The notes under the pieces were generated by a model. It did no database searches. It saw nothing but the letters and a program-made list of their open reading frames with translations, and was not told where the DNA came from. A stretch of 35,565 bases of DNA from a virus, in the IMG/VR virus record IMGVR_UViG_3300035661_000187, positions 1 to 35,565 of that record; one strand, written 5' to 3'. The position numbers and the translations under genes are program-made. How positions within the stretch are numbered: the first letter of the stretch is position 1; every line of letters begins with the position of its first letter. Positions 24,136 to 31,042 of the stretch are shown here, one piece after another.

Positions 24136-24705
24136 TCAGTTCAACACCCCCTCGCCATCACGAATGTTGGCTCGGTCGAGTGGACGTGTCTTGTCGATCC
24201 GGAAGCTGGTCTCGACATGGATCCAGGCGGCGATGGGATCATGGTCGTCAACGATGGTCGAGCGTGCTCCGACCCGTTGGTTCCGGTTCCACCTACGCTG
24301 CTTCAGAAGCGCTGTCCTGAGAACGTTGGAAGCAATCAGGAAGACGTAGTGACTGAAGCTGCTCTTCTTCGGGTCGAACGCGCTCGGGGTGCCGTTCTTC
24401 TTCAGGATCGCCAAGACGACGTCTTGCATCAGATCCTCAGCATCGAGCTTGGAAGAGTACAGGTGCGAGCCAACGATCTTCCGGATGTCGTTGTACTTCG
24501 CCCTGACGTCGATCCCAAGCCTCGCGACCTCTTGCCGGGCAAGGGCGCCTACCTCACCTTCTTGGGGGAGGCATTCGAGGATCGCCCAGAAGCTCAGAGC
24601 GATGGCCAACTCCTCATCCGTGGCACGCCTACTCGCTCTCGCCCGACGCCAACGACGATCCAGGTTGTGCTTCTCAGAATTTGACCGTCGAATTGGTGTA
24701 CCCAT
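24136..24705 (-). CDS. Sigma-70 region 2-like protein lacking region 4
   Basis: A 189-residue protein. DAEDLMQDVVLAILKK (~88-103) fits sigma region 2.2, which binds the RNA polymerase clamp. FSHYVFLIASNVLRTALLKQ (~117-136) fits regions 2.3-2.4, which melt and read the -10 element. The following ~50 residues (STIVDDHDPIAAWIHVETS and on) have no helix-turn-helix resembling region 4. The N-terminus is very basic. It begins 5 nt after TATGTT without a ribosome site. It could redirect host polymerase to promoters with a -10 but no -35, like those seen in this genome. Alternatively it is a terminase-associated DNA-binding protein. Confidence 0.72.
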   Translation of the reverse strand: MGTPIRRSNSEKHNLDRRWRRARASRRATDEELAIALSFWAILECLPQEGEVGALARQEVARLGIDVRAKYNDIRKIVGSHLYSSKLDAEDLMQDVVLAILKKNGTPSAFDPKKSSFSHYVFLIASNVLRTALLKQRRWNRNQRVGARSTIVDDHDPIAAWIHVETSFRIDKTRPLDRANIRDGEGVLN

Positions 24706-24710
24706 GAGTT

Positions 24711-24716
24711 AACATA
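24711..24716 (-). promoter_or_regulatory. Possible -10 element before the sigma-like gene
   Basis: On the minus strand TATGTT lies 5 nt before the ATG at 24705, and there is no Shine-Dalgarno sequence. It is preceded by ACAA rather than GG, so it differs from the late-type motif, and may be read by host sigma factor. A TTGCAT 20 nt upstream is a poor -35 candidate. Confidence 0.45.
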
Positions 24717-24767
24717 TTGTCATGGCCATACATGAGATGCAACGTACATTCGCAGGATTCGGACGTA

Positions 24768-24805
24768 AAAAAGCCCTTCTTCGGAGTTCCGAAGAAGGGC
24801 TTTTT
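24768..24805. terminator. Bidirectional rho-independent terminator
   Basis: A near-perfect palindrome, AAAAAGCCCTTCTTCGG on one side and CCGAAGAAGGGCTTTTT on the other with AGTT between, gives a stem with A runs before it and T runs after it on both strands. It lies after the lipoprotein gene (24822) on the minus strand, closing that operon, and before the sigma-like gene. Confidence 0.92.
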
Positions 24806-24821
24806 GTTTGAGGGGAGGTGG

Positions 24822-25283
24822 TCAGGGGGCCGGGGGGATGCAGCACTGGACGCCAAGAGGGGCGTTGTCATTGGGGGTGACGAGCGAGTAGCACAGCCAA
24901 TGATTGGGGAGGCCCGGGGGATGGCAGACATACGGCATCGAGGACTTGAGGAAGACGCCGCAGAAGGCCGTGAGATCCGACTCGGGGAAGAACCCCACGT
25001 CTTCCGGGTTGGTCACGGGAATACAGTAGCCCGCGTCGGGGTCAGGTCCCGGGTCGGCTCCCCCTGCTCCTGTGCTGGACGAGCTTGAGGAGCTTCCTGA
25101 AGAGGAAGCTGTAGCTCCCCCAACACCTTCTTGTCCGCCCGTACCAGAGGATACGCTGGACGAAGACGAGCTGGACATTGCTGACGATGATCCCGAAGTG
25201 CTCCCCGAGGCAGGGTTGACCGTCTCGGGGTCGCAGCACGCGGAGGCATACAACACGATGGCGATGAGGGAGAGCTTCTTCAT
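24822..25283 (-). CDS. Lipoprotein with Ser/Gly-rich linker and Cys-rich domain
   Basis: A 153-residue protein. Residues 1-15 are a signal (MKKLSLIAIVLYASACC) with the lipidated Cys at about residue 16. A long Ser/Gly/Thr linker (~25-75) follows. A C-terminal domain with the spacing C-x20-C-x11-C-x10-C-x15-CC is related to the protein at 25864. The ATG at 25283 overlaps the stop of the upstream TM gene (ATGA). Such Ser/Gly linkers are common in Myxococcota lipoproteins. It probably displays a disulfide-stabilised domain in the envelope. A superinfection-exclusion role is possible but speculative. Confidence 0.75.
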   Translation of the reverse strand: MKKLSLIAIVLYASACCDPETVNPASGSTSGSSSAMSSSSSSSVSSGTGGQEGVGGATASSSGSSSSSSSTGAGGADPGPDPDAGYCIPVTNPEDVGFFPESDLTAFCGVFLKSSMPYVCHPPGLPNHWLCYSLVTPNDNAPLGVQCCIPPAP

Positions 25284-25492
25284 GGGAAGGAACATACACC
25301 ATCTTGGGGGTAGAATGCAATGTCACCCCCAATAGATGAATCCGTTTTGGGGGTGACCGTGGGAGGAGGGCACACACATTCCACCTGGGGGGCAGGTAGG
25401 GGTTGGTGTGCCAGGTAGTCGATGTAGTGCAGCGAGACGGCCATCGCGGCGAAGATGGCGAAGAACAGGATGAAGGTGAGGGGCTCTTTCAT
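25280..25492 (-). CDS. Small single-TM protein upstream of the lipoprotein
   Basis: A 70-residue protein with an N-terminal membrane segment at about residues 5-22 (LTFILFFAIFAAMAVSL). A Pro-rich tail with two Cys residues follows (PQVECVCPPPTVTP). AAAGGAA precedes the ATG. It is directly coupled to the lipoprotein gene, so the pair has a TM-plus-lipoprotein layout as in spanins. The operon, however, lies far from the recognisable lysis cassette. Confidence 0.7.
   Translation of the reverse strand: MKEPLTFILFFAIFAAMAVSLHYIDYLAHQPLPAPQVECVCPPPTVTPKTDSSIGGDIAFYPQDGVCSFP
25322..25357 (-). repeat. Inverted repeat inside the TM gene, near the lipoprotein start
   Basis: Arms GTCACCCCCAA and TTGGGGGTGAC (11 bp, perfect) flank a 14-base loop, and a third TTGGGGGT-like copy lies at 25304-25311. 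All fall in the last third of the TM gene, just upstream of the lipoprotein ATG at 25283. A hairpin there could affect how much lipoprotein is made. It may instead reflect coding constraint. Confidence 0.6.
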
Positions 25493-25506
25493 GGGAATAT
25501 TCCTTT

Positions 25507-25791
25507 TCAGATGGTGAGGCCAGCGGCCCGGAGAACTTCGTCGGTGGATAGCTTCGTCTTCGGAAGCTCTTGGGGTGCGGGGGCGCCGAGGTCCACGAAC
25601 GGGATCTCATCCTCACCATCGTCCGGTGTGGGACCGGGTGCGATAGGGCATGCCGTATCCAGAACCAACACGGCCCCTCGGATGAGGAGAGCGTTGACGG
25701 TCGTGTCCTCTTCAACCGCCATGTGGGCCAGTTGCTTGTAGAGGGCATCCGGGAGAGTGGTCCTCAGCTTTTTTGAAAGTTCTTTGGTCAT
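25507..25791 (-). CDS. Ribbon-helix-helix DNA-binding protein
   Basis: A 94-residue protein. Residues ~8-46 (LRTTLPDALYKQLAHMAVEE followed by TTVNALLIRGAVLVL) read as a beta-strand, helix, helix unit of the Arc/CopG type, which binds DNA as a dimer. The C-terminal half is Pro/Asp-rich and probably disordered. GGAGA precedes the ATG. It sits between two lipoprotein genes in one minus-strand operon and near a field of 9-bp repeats that could be its operator. A role as repressor is likely but not demonstrated. Confidence 0.75.
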   Translation of the reverse strand: MTKELSKKLRTTLPDALYKQLAHMAVEEDTTVNALLIRGAVLVLDTACPIAPGPTPDDGEDEIPFVDLGAPAPQELPKTKLSTDEVLRAAGLTI

Positions 25792-25863
25792 GTGGTCTCC
25801 GAGTCCGAGTGGACACTAGAGACCTTCAATAAGAGCAATAGCGCTCACATGACGAGAAAGTCT

Positions 25864-26208
25864 TCAGAAGTTGCAGGGCATCCCGCCGTTGAAGCAACAG
25901 CAGTAGAGCGCCTGGGTGCCCCCATCCTCTGAGGGGAAGGGCGCGTAGGGGAGCGGCTGGCATTCTCCGTGAGGAGGGGCGTAGGGAGCCCCCTCGGACA
26001 GCTCACAGAGGAAGGGCAGCGTGTGCTCTGCCAGGGTGTTGCAGTCCTTCACCTGGGATTCCTGCCAGGGCTGAGAGGCGAAGCACGGCCCCACCGTGGG
26101 CTCGGGGACGTCGCCCGATGATGCCCCCGCTGCCGCCTGTGGCTCCGGGTTCTCCAAGCCGCAGCCCGAGACGAGGACGAGGGAAAGAATGGAGAGAATC
26201 TTCTTCAT
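25864..26208 (-). CDS. Second lipoprotein, Cys-rich, related to 24822-25283
   Basis: A 114-residue protein with signal MKKILSILSLVLVSGCG (lipobox VSGC, lipidated Cys ~16). A short Ala/Ser/Pro linker is followed by a Cys-rich domain (C-x13-C-x11-C-x14-C-x19-CCC). The LPFLC segment matches the MPYVC of the other lipoprotein, so the two are paralogs with different linkers. The start at 26208 is chosen because it begins the signal peptide; an extension to 26268 does not fit. It is the first gene of the four-gene minus-strand unit. Confidence 0.75.
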   Translation of the reverse strand: MKKILSILSLVLVSGCGLENPEPQAAAGASSGDVPEPTVGPCFASQPWQESQVKDCNTLAEHTLPFLCELSEGAPYAPPHGECQPLPYAPFPSEDGGTQALYCCCFNGGMPCNF

Positions 26209-26375
26209 GGAGAAGAAGTACACCATTTCGGACCCGAGGCGCTCCCGAAGAGTTGGGCTAGGAAGCATGCCAGGTCAAATCGGGGTCCCAGCACACTCAC
26301 GGCCTCTCCGGGCCTTCCACTTCTGAGGTTGGAGGTGTCCCAGATTCGGTGGGCTCTGTCACGAATGTAGGATCT

Positions 26376-26680
26376 GTGTAGGGACAGTGTAGGGTCTGAC
26401 GCCGACCCTACACTAACGAAAGGCTTCAAAACAAGCCCTTTGAGAGGTCGAGTGTAGGGAGTGTAGGGTCTGGGGGAAACTAACCTCCCAAGGGGTGAAA
26501 ATCGGAGGACTGGACAGGCTTTCAGTCCTCCGATTTTTCGCCCGCGTAGAGTTTGTTTCAAAGAACCCTACACTCCCTACATTCTGATCCGGAAATGCCT
26601 ATTTTTGAAGGACTTGCGTAGTGTAGGGTCCCAGCACAACCCTACACAACCCTACACTATGTGGGGCTCCTTCCCTACAC
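26376..26680. repeat. Eleven iteron-like 9-mers, GTGTAGGG(T/A)
   Basis: Forward copies begin at 26376, 26387, 26452, 26461 and 26621. Reverse copies begin at 26405, 26565, 26574 (ends in T rather than C), 26639, 26649 and 26672. Pairs at 26452/26461 and 26565/26574 are placed as mirror images with 9-10 bp spacing. This is one helical turn per site, which favours cooperative binding by a dimeric protein such as the ribbon-helix-helix proteins encoded on both sides, or by the replication initiator. Confidence 0.85.
26498..26537. repeat. 15-bp hairpin at the centre of the iteron field
   Basis: A perfect stem (AAAATCGGAGGACTG / CAGTCCTCCGATTTT) with a 10-base loop, centred at about 26517.5. The mirror-image iteron pairs are centred at 26517, so the hairpin is the symmetry axis of the field. 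It is followed by a T run and so could also act as a terminator, but the symmetry suggests a role at the origin. Confidence 0.75.
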
Positions 26681-26783
26681 AACCTCGTCCACCTTGCAAA
26701 GCTGCAACGAAAGAAAAGAAAGAAAGTTCTCGATTGTTTGAGCCGAAGCGCTAAGCTGTACGTCTAGAACATAGGAGGCCGCG

Positions 26784-26969
26784 ATGAAGACCACGCCGAC
26801 CATGAAGACGACCGAAGACGCAGCACAGCCCACCCCGGCTCTCAGGACCTTGAACCTCAAGGTCTCCGAGGCGGATTTCAGAACCTTCAAGAAGGGGGCA
26901 GCGGTCCAGGGTCTCAAGCACCCCGACTTCCTGTCCTACCTTCTCACGCTGATTCCGAAGAGCGAGTAA
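26784..26969 (+). CDS. Small ribbon-helix-helix-like protein, first gene of the plus-strand block
   Basis: A 61-residue protein. Residues ~20-58 (LRTLNLKVSEADFRTFKKGA followed by a helix to LTLIPKSE) fit a ribbon-helix-helix unit. AGGAGG lies 7 nt upstream of the ATG. It starts about 100 bases after the last iteron, so it is placed to regulate its own synthesis and that of the primase-helicase. The remaining N-terminus (MKTTPTMKTTEDAAQPTP) is flexible. It could act with the related protein at 25507, which is read in the opposite direction. Confidence 0.72.
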   Translation: MKTTPTMKTTEDAAQPTPALRTLNLKVSEADFRTFKKGAAVQGLKHPDFLSYLLTLIPKSE

Positions 26970-27155
26970 CAGTCGGAAGACTGTGGGCTATACAGCCCTG
27001 ATAGGTTACACTCCGACACCGCCGACCTTCTCTCCCTCATGTTGAGGCACGGGAGAAGAACCTTGGGCCGCACGGCATCCCAAGCGGGTTTGAGGCACGA
27101 GAGCCTCAAATGGCAAGAGCCCGGACCTGTTTTCGACGCAGGGGATCCGGGCTCT
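26969..27155 (+). promoter_or_regulatory. Leader with six consecutive hairpins before the primase-helicase
   Basis: Stems occur at 26969-26984 (ACAGTC-GGAA-GACTGT, with a GNRA-type loop), 26985-26998 (GGGCT/AGCCC) and 27027-27058 (TCTCCC/GGGAGA). Three more lie at 27062-27084 (CTTGGG/CCCAAG), 27089-27110 (TTTGAGGC/GCCTCAAA) and 27116-27155 (AGAGCCCGGA/TCCGGGCTCT with an inner CCTG/CAGG). They fill the gap between the small regulator and the likely primase-helicase start. No riboswitch class is recognised. They may form an RNA leader that limits translation or transcription, or act in replication. Confidence 0.7.
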
Positions 27156-27163
27156 CGGGGTAC

Positions 27164-29860
27164 GTGAACGTGAACGAAAACAACCTTAGCACAGTTTCCA
27201 TCGACAACAACAGCGAAAAGCCTGCTCTTTGGGCATCGCATCTCCAGCTTCTCCAGGATCGAGCCATCTCGAAAGAGGCCGCGGAGGAAGCTGGTCTCTA
27301 CAGCTTCGAGATGGCTGAGCCCGATCGTAACGAGCGGATGCTCAAGAAGGCTGGGCTCAACCAGTACAAGAACATCCCGAACTACCCGGGAGCGACGGGG
27401 ATCGCCATCCCCCACAAGCACCGGGCTCTGGACAAGGTCGAGCGCATCCGGTTTCGGTTCGATCAGACCGAGATCACGATTCCTGGTCCGACCGAGGGCA
27501 GTCACCACGGAGAGACGACGAAGCCCCTTCCCAGGTACGCTGCGCAGGCTGACACGAAGGTCGCTCCTTACTTCACGACGAAGGCTCTTGCTTCGGCCGC
27601 TGACACGACGGTGGACCTCTTCATCGCCGAAGCGGCGTTGAAGGCCATCAGCCTGACGTCGAACGGCTTCGCGGCCATCGGCTTGGGTGGCGTTCTCGCG
27701 GGCCTACACGATCCGGTGGCCACCCGTGAGGCTGGGGAGGTCGTTGCCAGCCCCGAGATGCAGAGGATCAACTGGCGTGGACGTCGGGCCTTCATCGTGT
27801 TCGATGCGGGTATCTGCGACAACCCCAGCGTCGCGAAGGGTGCCGCCTACGCATGGCGGGCACTTCGGGATCTCGGGGCTGACGTCTACATCGTTCAGAT
27901 CCCGATGTACCACACGAGCGCGAACGACCTGGAGAACGGGGTCCTCTGGTCCGCAAAGGATCAGGGACCGGACGATTTCCTCGCTCGCAACGGCGTCGAG
28001 GCTTTCCAGGCCCTCGTCAACCAGGCCGTCCCGGCGGATCCCGTCAAGATGGTCCAGCACGTCAGCCGGGGTCTTGTCGGAGCTGCGCGGACGACGGCGG
28101 TGTCCGAGCTGCTCACCAGCAACCTCTTCAAGGTGTTGCTCCACATCGGGGGTTCTCTCTGTCAGGACCTTGTGGCCGCAGCGGCGAAGCTCGCGGGCAT
28201 CTCGAAGCGGACGGTCACGGGGGCAGCGGACGAAGCGGCGGAGCGTCTCCAGCGCCGTGAGAAGGAAGTCGTCGAGGGTTCTCTTGAGCGTGGTGACCAG
28301 GCTGAGGTTGCCGACATGGTTCTCAAGGAGTTTGGTGGGATCGACAACTGCGCCTTCGACGAGTCCGACCTCTGGGTCTACGAGGACAACGTCTACGTCC
28401 GCAAGGATCTGGACTCGCTCGTTGGCCGTGTGAGCCTCAAGAAGGGGCTCCCGATTGGCGACAAGGGCAAGGTCCTCCTGATGTCCGACGGCTTCGCGAC
28501 GGGCGCTGTGGCCCTTCTGTGGAAGTCCGTGAAGAACTCCCTCGGGGAGCAGCCCGAGCTTGGCTTCTTCGGCTCCGGTCCGAAGGCCCTTGGGTTCTCC
28601 AACGGTGTCCTCGCCATCGACCCCAAGACGGGCAAGATCATCATGGGTGAGGACGGGACGCCCAAGCTACACCCGCACGGCAAGGAGTGGCGTCTTCGTT
28701 CGCAGTGGAAGTTCGATTACGTTCCTGGGTTGGTCCCCTCGAAGAAGATCAGCTTCCTCCAGAACTGCTTCAAGAACGACTCCGAGGCGTCGGAGAAGAT
28801 CGAAGTCATCCGTGAGTTCCTCGGGACGTGCATCTTCGGAGACGCTCCCCGGTGGCAGAAGTCCTTCATCTTCCAGGGTGCGGGTCGCGACGGCAAGTCG
28901 GAGTTTGCAAAGGCCGTCAAGCGGATGATGCCCCCCGGCTCTTGCTCCCACGTCGACCTGAACGATTTGGATAATGAATATAACAGGGCAAAACTCTCGG
29001 GGAAGTTGCTCAACATCGTCTTTGATCTTCAGGAGCGGACCCTTCTCGGGTCGGGGTCGATCAAGGCGGCGATCACGGGCGACACGCTCCAGGCTCGCAA
29101 CCCCTACGGTCGTCCTTTCGACATCGCGCCGCTCGCTGGTCACATGATCTTGGCCAACAAGCTCCCGCCCATCAACGACACCACCCTTGGGTTCAAGCGT
29201 CGATGGATCATCATCGGCTTCGGCAACTCGCTTTCCGAAGGCGAGATGGATGTCTTCTTCGCGGAGTCTCTCCGTGGCGACCTCGAAGATCAGGCGTTCA
29301 TTTCCTGGATGGTTGATGGTCTCGTCAACCTGATCGAGCGGAAGAACTTCAAGGTCCCCGCCTCTTCGGAGGAGCGTGTCAACCAGTGGATCTCGACGGC
29401 AGATCACGTCGGGCAGTTCATCTCGGAGCGGCTGGTCATCCTCTCGGGTGCGGAGAAGTCCTCGAAGAAGAACTGGACGGCTTCCGGGGCGATCTACTCG
29501 CTCTACCAGGCGTGGTGTACGGCGAACGGCCACACCTACAAGAAGAACTCGAAGAACTTCTCGACGGACCTTGAGGAGGTCGTGAAGGAGAAGTCCCGCA
29601 CGGCTTCGGGTGTTGTGTTCCCCGTTGCCATCAAGGACCTGGAAGGCGACGCTATCACGGCTGAGGACCTCACGCCCCGTCCCGAGAACGTCATGGAGCT
29701 GCCCTGCCTGCCCCGGGATGAGAACTCGGTTCACATCCTCTACCCCAGTGGGCAGTCTCGCCCTCAAGACATTGAAGGGTTGGGAGCTGCATACAAGGGC
29801 AAGTCCGTTCTGATGGTGCGTGACGGAGAGGGCTACAAGCCCTGGGCTTTGTCCTCTTGA
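27164..29860 (+). CDS. Primase-helicase replication protein
   Basis: An 898-residue protein. An N-terminal TOPRIM-like primase region contains FIAEAALKAI (~154-163) and VFDAGICDNP (~213) with later DQGPDDFLARNG, as in DUF3854-type primases. The C-terminal half is an SF3/D5-like helicase with a Walker A motif GAGRDGKSEF (~573-582) and the sensor region ILANKLPPINDTTLGFKRRW. It should prime and unwind at the nearby iteron origin. GTGs at 27164 and 27170 lie behind GGGG after the last hairpin; an ATG at 27110 would put two hairpins inside the coding region and encode a poor Arg-rich N-terminus, but cannot be excluded. Confidence 0.92.
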   Translation: MNVNENNLSTVSIDNNSEKPALWASHLQLLQDRAISKEAAEEAGLYSFEMAEPDRNERMLKKAGLNQYKNIPNYPGATGIAIPHKHRALDKVERIRFRFDQTEITIPGPTEGSHHGETTKPLPRYAAQADTKVAPYFTTKALASAADTTVDLFIAEAALKAISLTSNGFAAIGLGGVLAGLHDPVATREAGEVVASPEMQRINWRGRRAFIVFDAGICDNPSVAKGAAYAWRALRDLGADVYIVQIPMYHTSANDLENGVLWSAKDQGPDDFLARNGVEAFQALVNQAVPADPVKMVQHVSRGLVGAARTTAVSELLTSNLFKVLLHIGGSLCQDLVAAAAKLAGISKRTVTGAADEAAERLQRREKEVVEGSLERGDQAEVADMVLKEFGGIDNCAFDESDLWVYEDNVYVRKDLDSLVGRVSLKKGLPIGDKGKVLLMSDGFATGAVALLWKSVKNSLGEQPELGFFGSGPKALGFSNGVLAIDPKTGKIIMGEDGTPKLHPHGKEWRLRSQWKFDYVPGLVPSKKISFLQNCFKNDSEASEKIEVIREFLGTCIFGDAPRWQKSFIFQGAGRDGKSEFAKAVKRMMPPGSCSHVDLNDLDNEYNRAKLSGKLLNIVFDLQERTLLGSGSIKAAITGDTLQARNPYGRPFDIAPLAGHMILANKLPPINDTTLGFKRRWIIIGFGNSLSEGEMDVFFAESLRGDLEDQAFISWMVDGLVNLIERKNFKVPASSEERVNQWISTADHVGQFISERLVILSGAEKSSKKNWTASGAIYSLYQAWCTANGHTYKKNSKNFSTDLEEVVKEKSRTASGVVFPVAIKDLEGDAITAEDLTPRPENVMELPCLPRDENSVHILYPSGQSRPQDIEGLGAAYKGKSVLMVRDGEGYKPWALSS

Positions 29861-29868
29861 CAACAACT

Positions 29869-29902
29869 GAAGAGGAGGGGCTTGGGGGAGCCTCTCCTCT
29901 TC
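29869..29902 (+). repeat. 14-bp hairpin just upstream of the small gene at 29915
   Basis: GAAGAGGAGGGGCT pairs with AGCCTCTCCTCTTC (one G-T pair) around a six-base loop. It lies between the primase-helicase stop and the Shine-Dalgarno sequence (GGAGG at 29903) of the next gene. There is no T run, so it is not a classic terminator. It may stabilise the mRNA or set the ratio of the two products. Confidence 0.65.
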
Positions 29903-29914
29903 GGAGGACCCGTG

Positions 29915-30151
29915 ATGACCGACGAAGAGTTCAGCCGACAGGTTGACGCAGCTCTTGACGCGAAGAGAATCGCAGCGGACGAACACCGGATCGCTCTCCA
30001 CAAGATGGCACTTGAGGTGGACGCCCACATGCAGAGGAAAGCCTGGGACAACTACCAGGCCAACAAGAGGCAAAGAGAACGAAGAGAGGAGATCGAGACG
30101 AATACACTTCTCGACAGGATCCTCGAAGAAGTCCTGAATAAGCTGGGGTGA
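29915..30151 (+). CDS. Small coiled-coil protein
   Basis: A 78-residue protein, nearly all helical and charged (MTDEEFSRQVDAALDAKRIA and NYQANKRQRERREEIETNTL), probably a coiled coil. It starts 7 nt after GGAGG. It is co-directional with the primase-helicase and ends directly at a strong terminator. It could be a helicase accessory or nucleic acid-binding protein. No motif is recognised. Confidence 0.72.
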   Translation: MTDEEFSRQVDAALDAKRIAADEHRIALHKMALEVDAHMQRKAWDNYQANKRQRERREEIETNTLLDRILEEVLNKLG

Positions 30152-30200
30152 GAGAAGGGCGGGGTCTGAAAAGACTACCGCCCTTCTCTTTTTCGTTTTA
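30152..30200 (+). terminator. Rho-independent terminator after the replication genes
   Basis: A 12-bp stem (AGAGAAGGGCGG / CCGCCCTTCTCT) encloses an inner GTCT-GAAA-AGAC hairpin and is followed by TTTTTCGTTTT. It begins directly at the stop codon of the gene at 29915 and separates replication genes from the downstream small-gene cluster. Confidence 0.92.
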
Positions 30201-30213
30201 TCACTCATGTTTC

Positions 30214-30223
30214 CGGTATAGTG
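30214..30223 (+). promoter_or_regulatory. GGTATAGT motif before the small-gene cluster
   Basis: The plus strand reads CCGGTATAGT, with TATAGT at 30218-30223. It lies between the terminator and the gene at 30268, which has its own GGAG ribosome site, so the transcript would have a leader of about 40 nt. No -35 hexamer is visible upstream. Confidence 0.6.
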
Positions 30224-30267
30224 TCCAGGACGTACGTCGTTCTTGAACCGCACCTCGGAGATCCCTC

Positions 30268-30651
30268 ATGCCCACACGACATCCTGTTTACGGAGCTGGC
30301 TCCTCTCCCATCGGCTACACCCGCGCCGAGGAGACCGATGACGAACTCCGTGCTCGACTGACGAGGCAGCGCGAGGGGACGCCTCTCCAGCTTGCTTCGG
30401 AGTACGCCTACAGGGAACGCCTCTACGGCTTCCGGGATCAGTATGGGACTCCCCATATGCCGGCGACGTGGTCAGGGAATCCGCCGGCCCCTGTCACAGA
30501 TGAGTTCCGGGCGATGGTTCAGGAGTACCTCAACCCCGGGAGACTACAACACGGACAGCGAACCATCCTCAACCCCGACGGGACGATTGCGGCCTACATC
30601 ACGGATATTGGGCTATTGGGGATCCATGGGGGCCGATGCACATCTCTGTGA
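30268..30651 (+). CDS. Hypothetical protein
   Basis: A 127-residue protein, polar and rich in Arg, Tyr, Pro and Thr, beginning MPTRHPVYGAGSSPIGY. It includes a helical segment DDELRARLTRQREG and a C-terminal NPGRLQHGQRTILNPDGTIA stretch. It has no membrane or DNA-binding motif that I recognise. It starts behind CGGAG and overlaps the next gene by 16 bases. It is the first gene of a ten-gene plus-strand cluster of small proteins, typical of early phage host-interaction genes. Confidence 0.7.
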   Translation: MPTRHPVYGAGSSPIGYTRAEETDDELRARLTRQREGTPLQLASEYAYRERLYGFRDQYGTPHMPATWSGNPPAPVTDEFRAMVQEYLNPGRLQHGQRTILNPDGTIAAYITDIGLLGIHGGRCTSL

Positions 30652-31037
30652 TGCGCCCCCTACCCGATGGGACACACAGCGCCATGGAGACCTACAACTT
30701 CGTCCGCCCCTCCAGCGTCTCCTACGATATCGTCCACCAAGAGACGTTCACACCGATGAACAGCTCGTCCTTTTCGGACCTGACCCCAAGGGACACACCC
30801 TCTTCGGCAAGCCCCACAGGATTCAACCGTACACCTCCCCCAAATTCCAGCACGTACAGGAACACCTTCATTCAGGCTGACTTCACTCTTATGCCTCGCG
30901 GGCTGAGGGTCGACGAGAGGGAGAGGGAGTGGGCCCGTCGCTTCCAAGAGACCTTGACGAGAACCTTCTCCGATGAACTCGCCCACACGAATTACGGGAT
31001 GAGTCTCGACAGGATGCTCAAGTCCCCGAGGAGTTGA
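30636..31037 (+). CDS. Hypothetical protein
   Basis: A 133-residue protein. The N-terminal two-thirds are Ser/Thr/Pro-rich (SPTGFNRTPPPNSSTY) and probably poorly structured. The last 45 residues are helical and charged (RVDEREREWARRFQETLTRT). It starts inside the preceding gene behind a GGGGG-type ribosome site; a second start at 30651 is possible. Similar Asn-Pro-Gly/Ser segments appear in its neighbour, which hints at a shared origin. No function is recognised. Confidence 0.65.
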   Translation: MHISVMRPLPDGTHSAMETYNFVRPSSVSYDIVHQETFTPMNSSSFSDLTPRDTPSSASPTGFNRTPPPNSSTYRNTFIQADFTLMPRGLRVDEREREWARRFQETLTRTFSDELAHTNYGMSLDRMLKSPRS

Positions 31038-31042
31038 AGAAG

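Larger units (their letters stand above)
26209..26783. other. Large intergenic region with iterons: probable origin or operator
   Basis: There is no credible coding sequence in these 575 bases. The left third (to about 26360) has no recognisable element. From 26376 on, 9-mers of the form GTGTAGGG(T/A) recur, and a strong hairpin sits in the centre. The region lies between two divergent units: the lipoprotein operon and the replication genes. AT content rises towards the right (short A/T-rich stretches at 26595-26620 and 26700-26730). This is the most likely replication origin in the genome. Confidence 0.65.

Noticed and set aside
25364-26208. Toxin-antitoxin reading of the ribbon-helix-helix gene and its neighbours
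   Set aside because: Ribbon-helix-helix proteins can be antitoxins, but the adjacent genes encode a TM protein and secreted lipoproteins without toxin motifs, so a toxin-antitoxin call is not supported.
26376-26680. Repeat cluster as a CRISPR array
   Set aside because: The repeats are 9 bases long, occur in both orientations and have irregular spacing of 9 to 150 bases, unlike CRISPR repeats of 23-50 bases with regular spacers.
28667-30253. 528-residue open frame on the minus strand across the primase-helicase gene
   Set aside because: It is antisense to a gene with clear Walker A and TOPRIM-like motifs, crosses the strong terminator at 30152-30200, and its protein is Arg/Asp/Val-rich without any recognisable domain. 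High GC with codon bias explains long antisense frames here.
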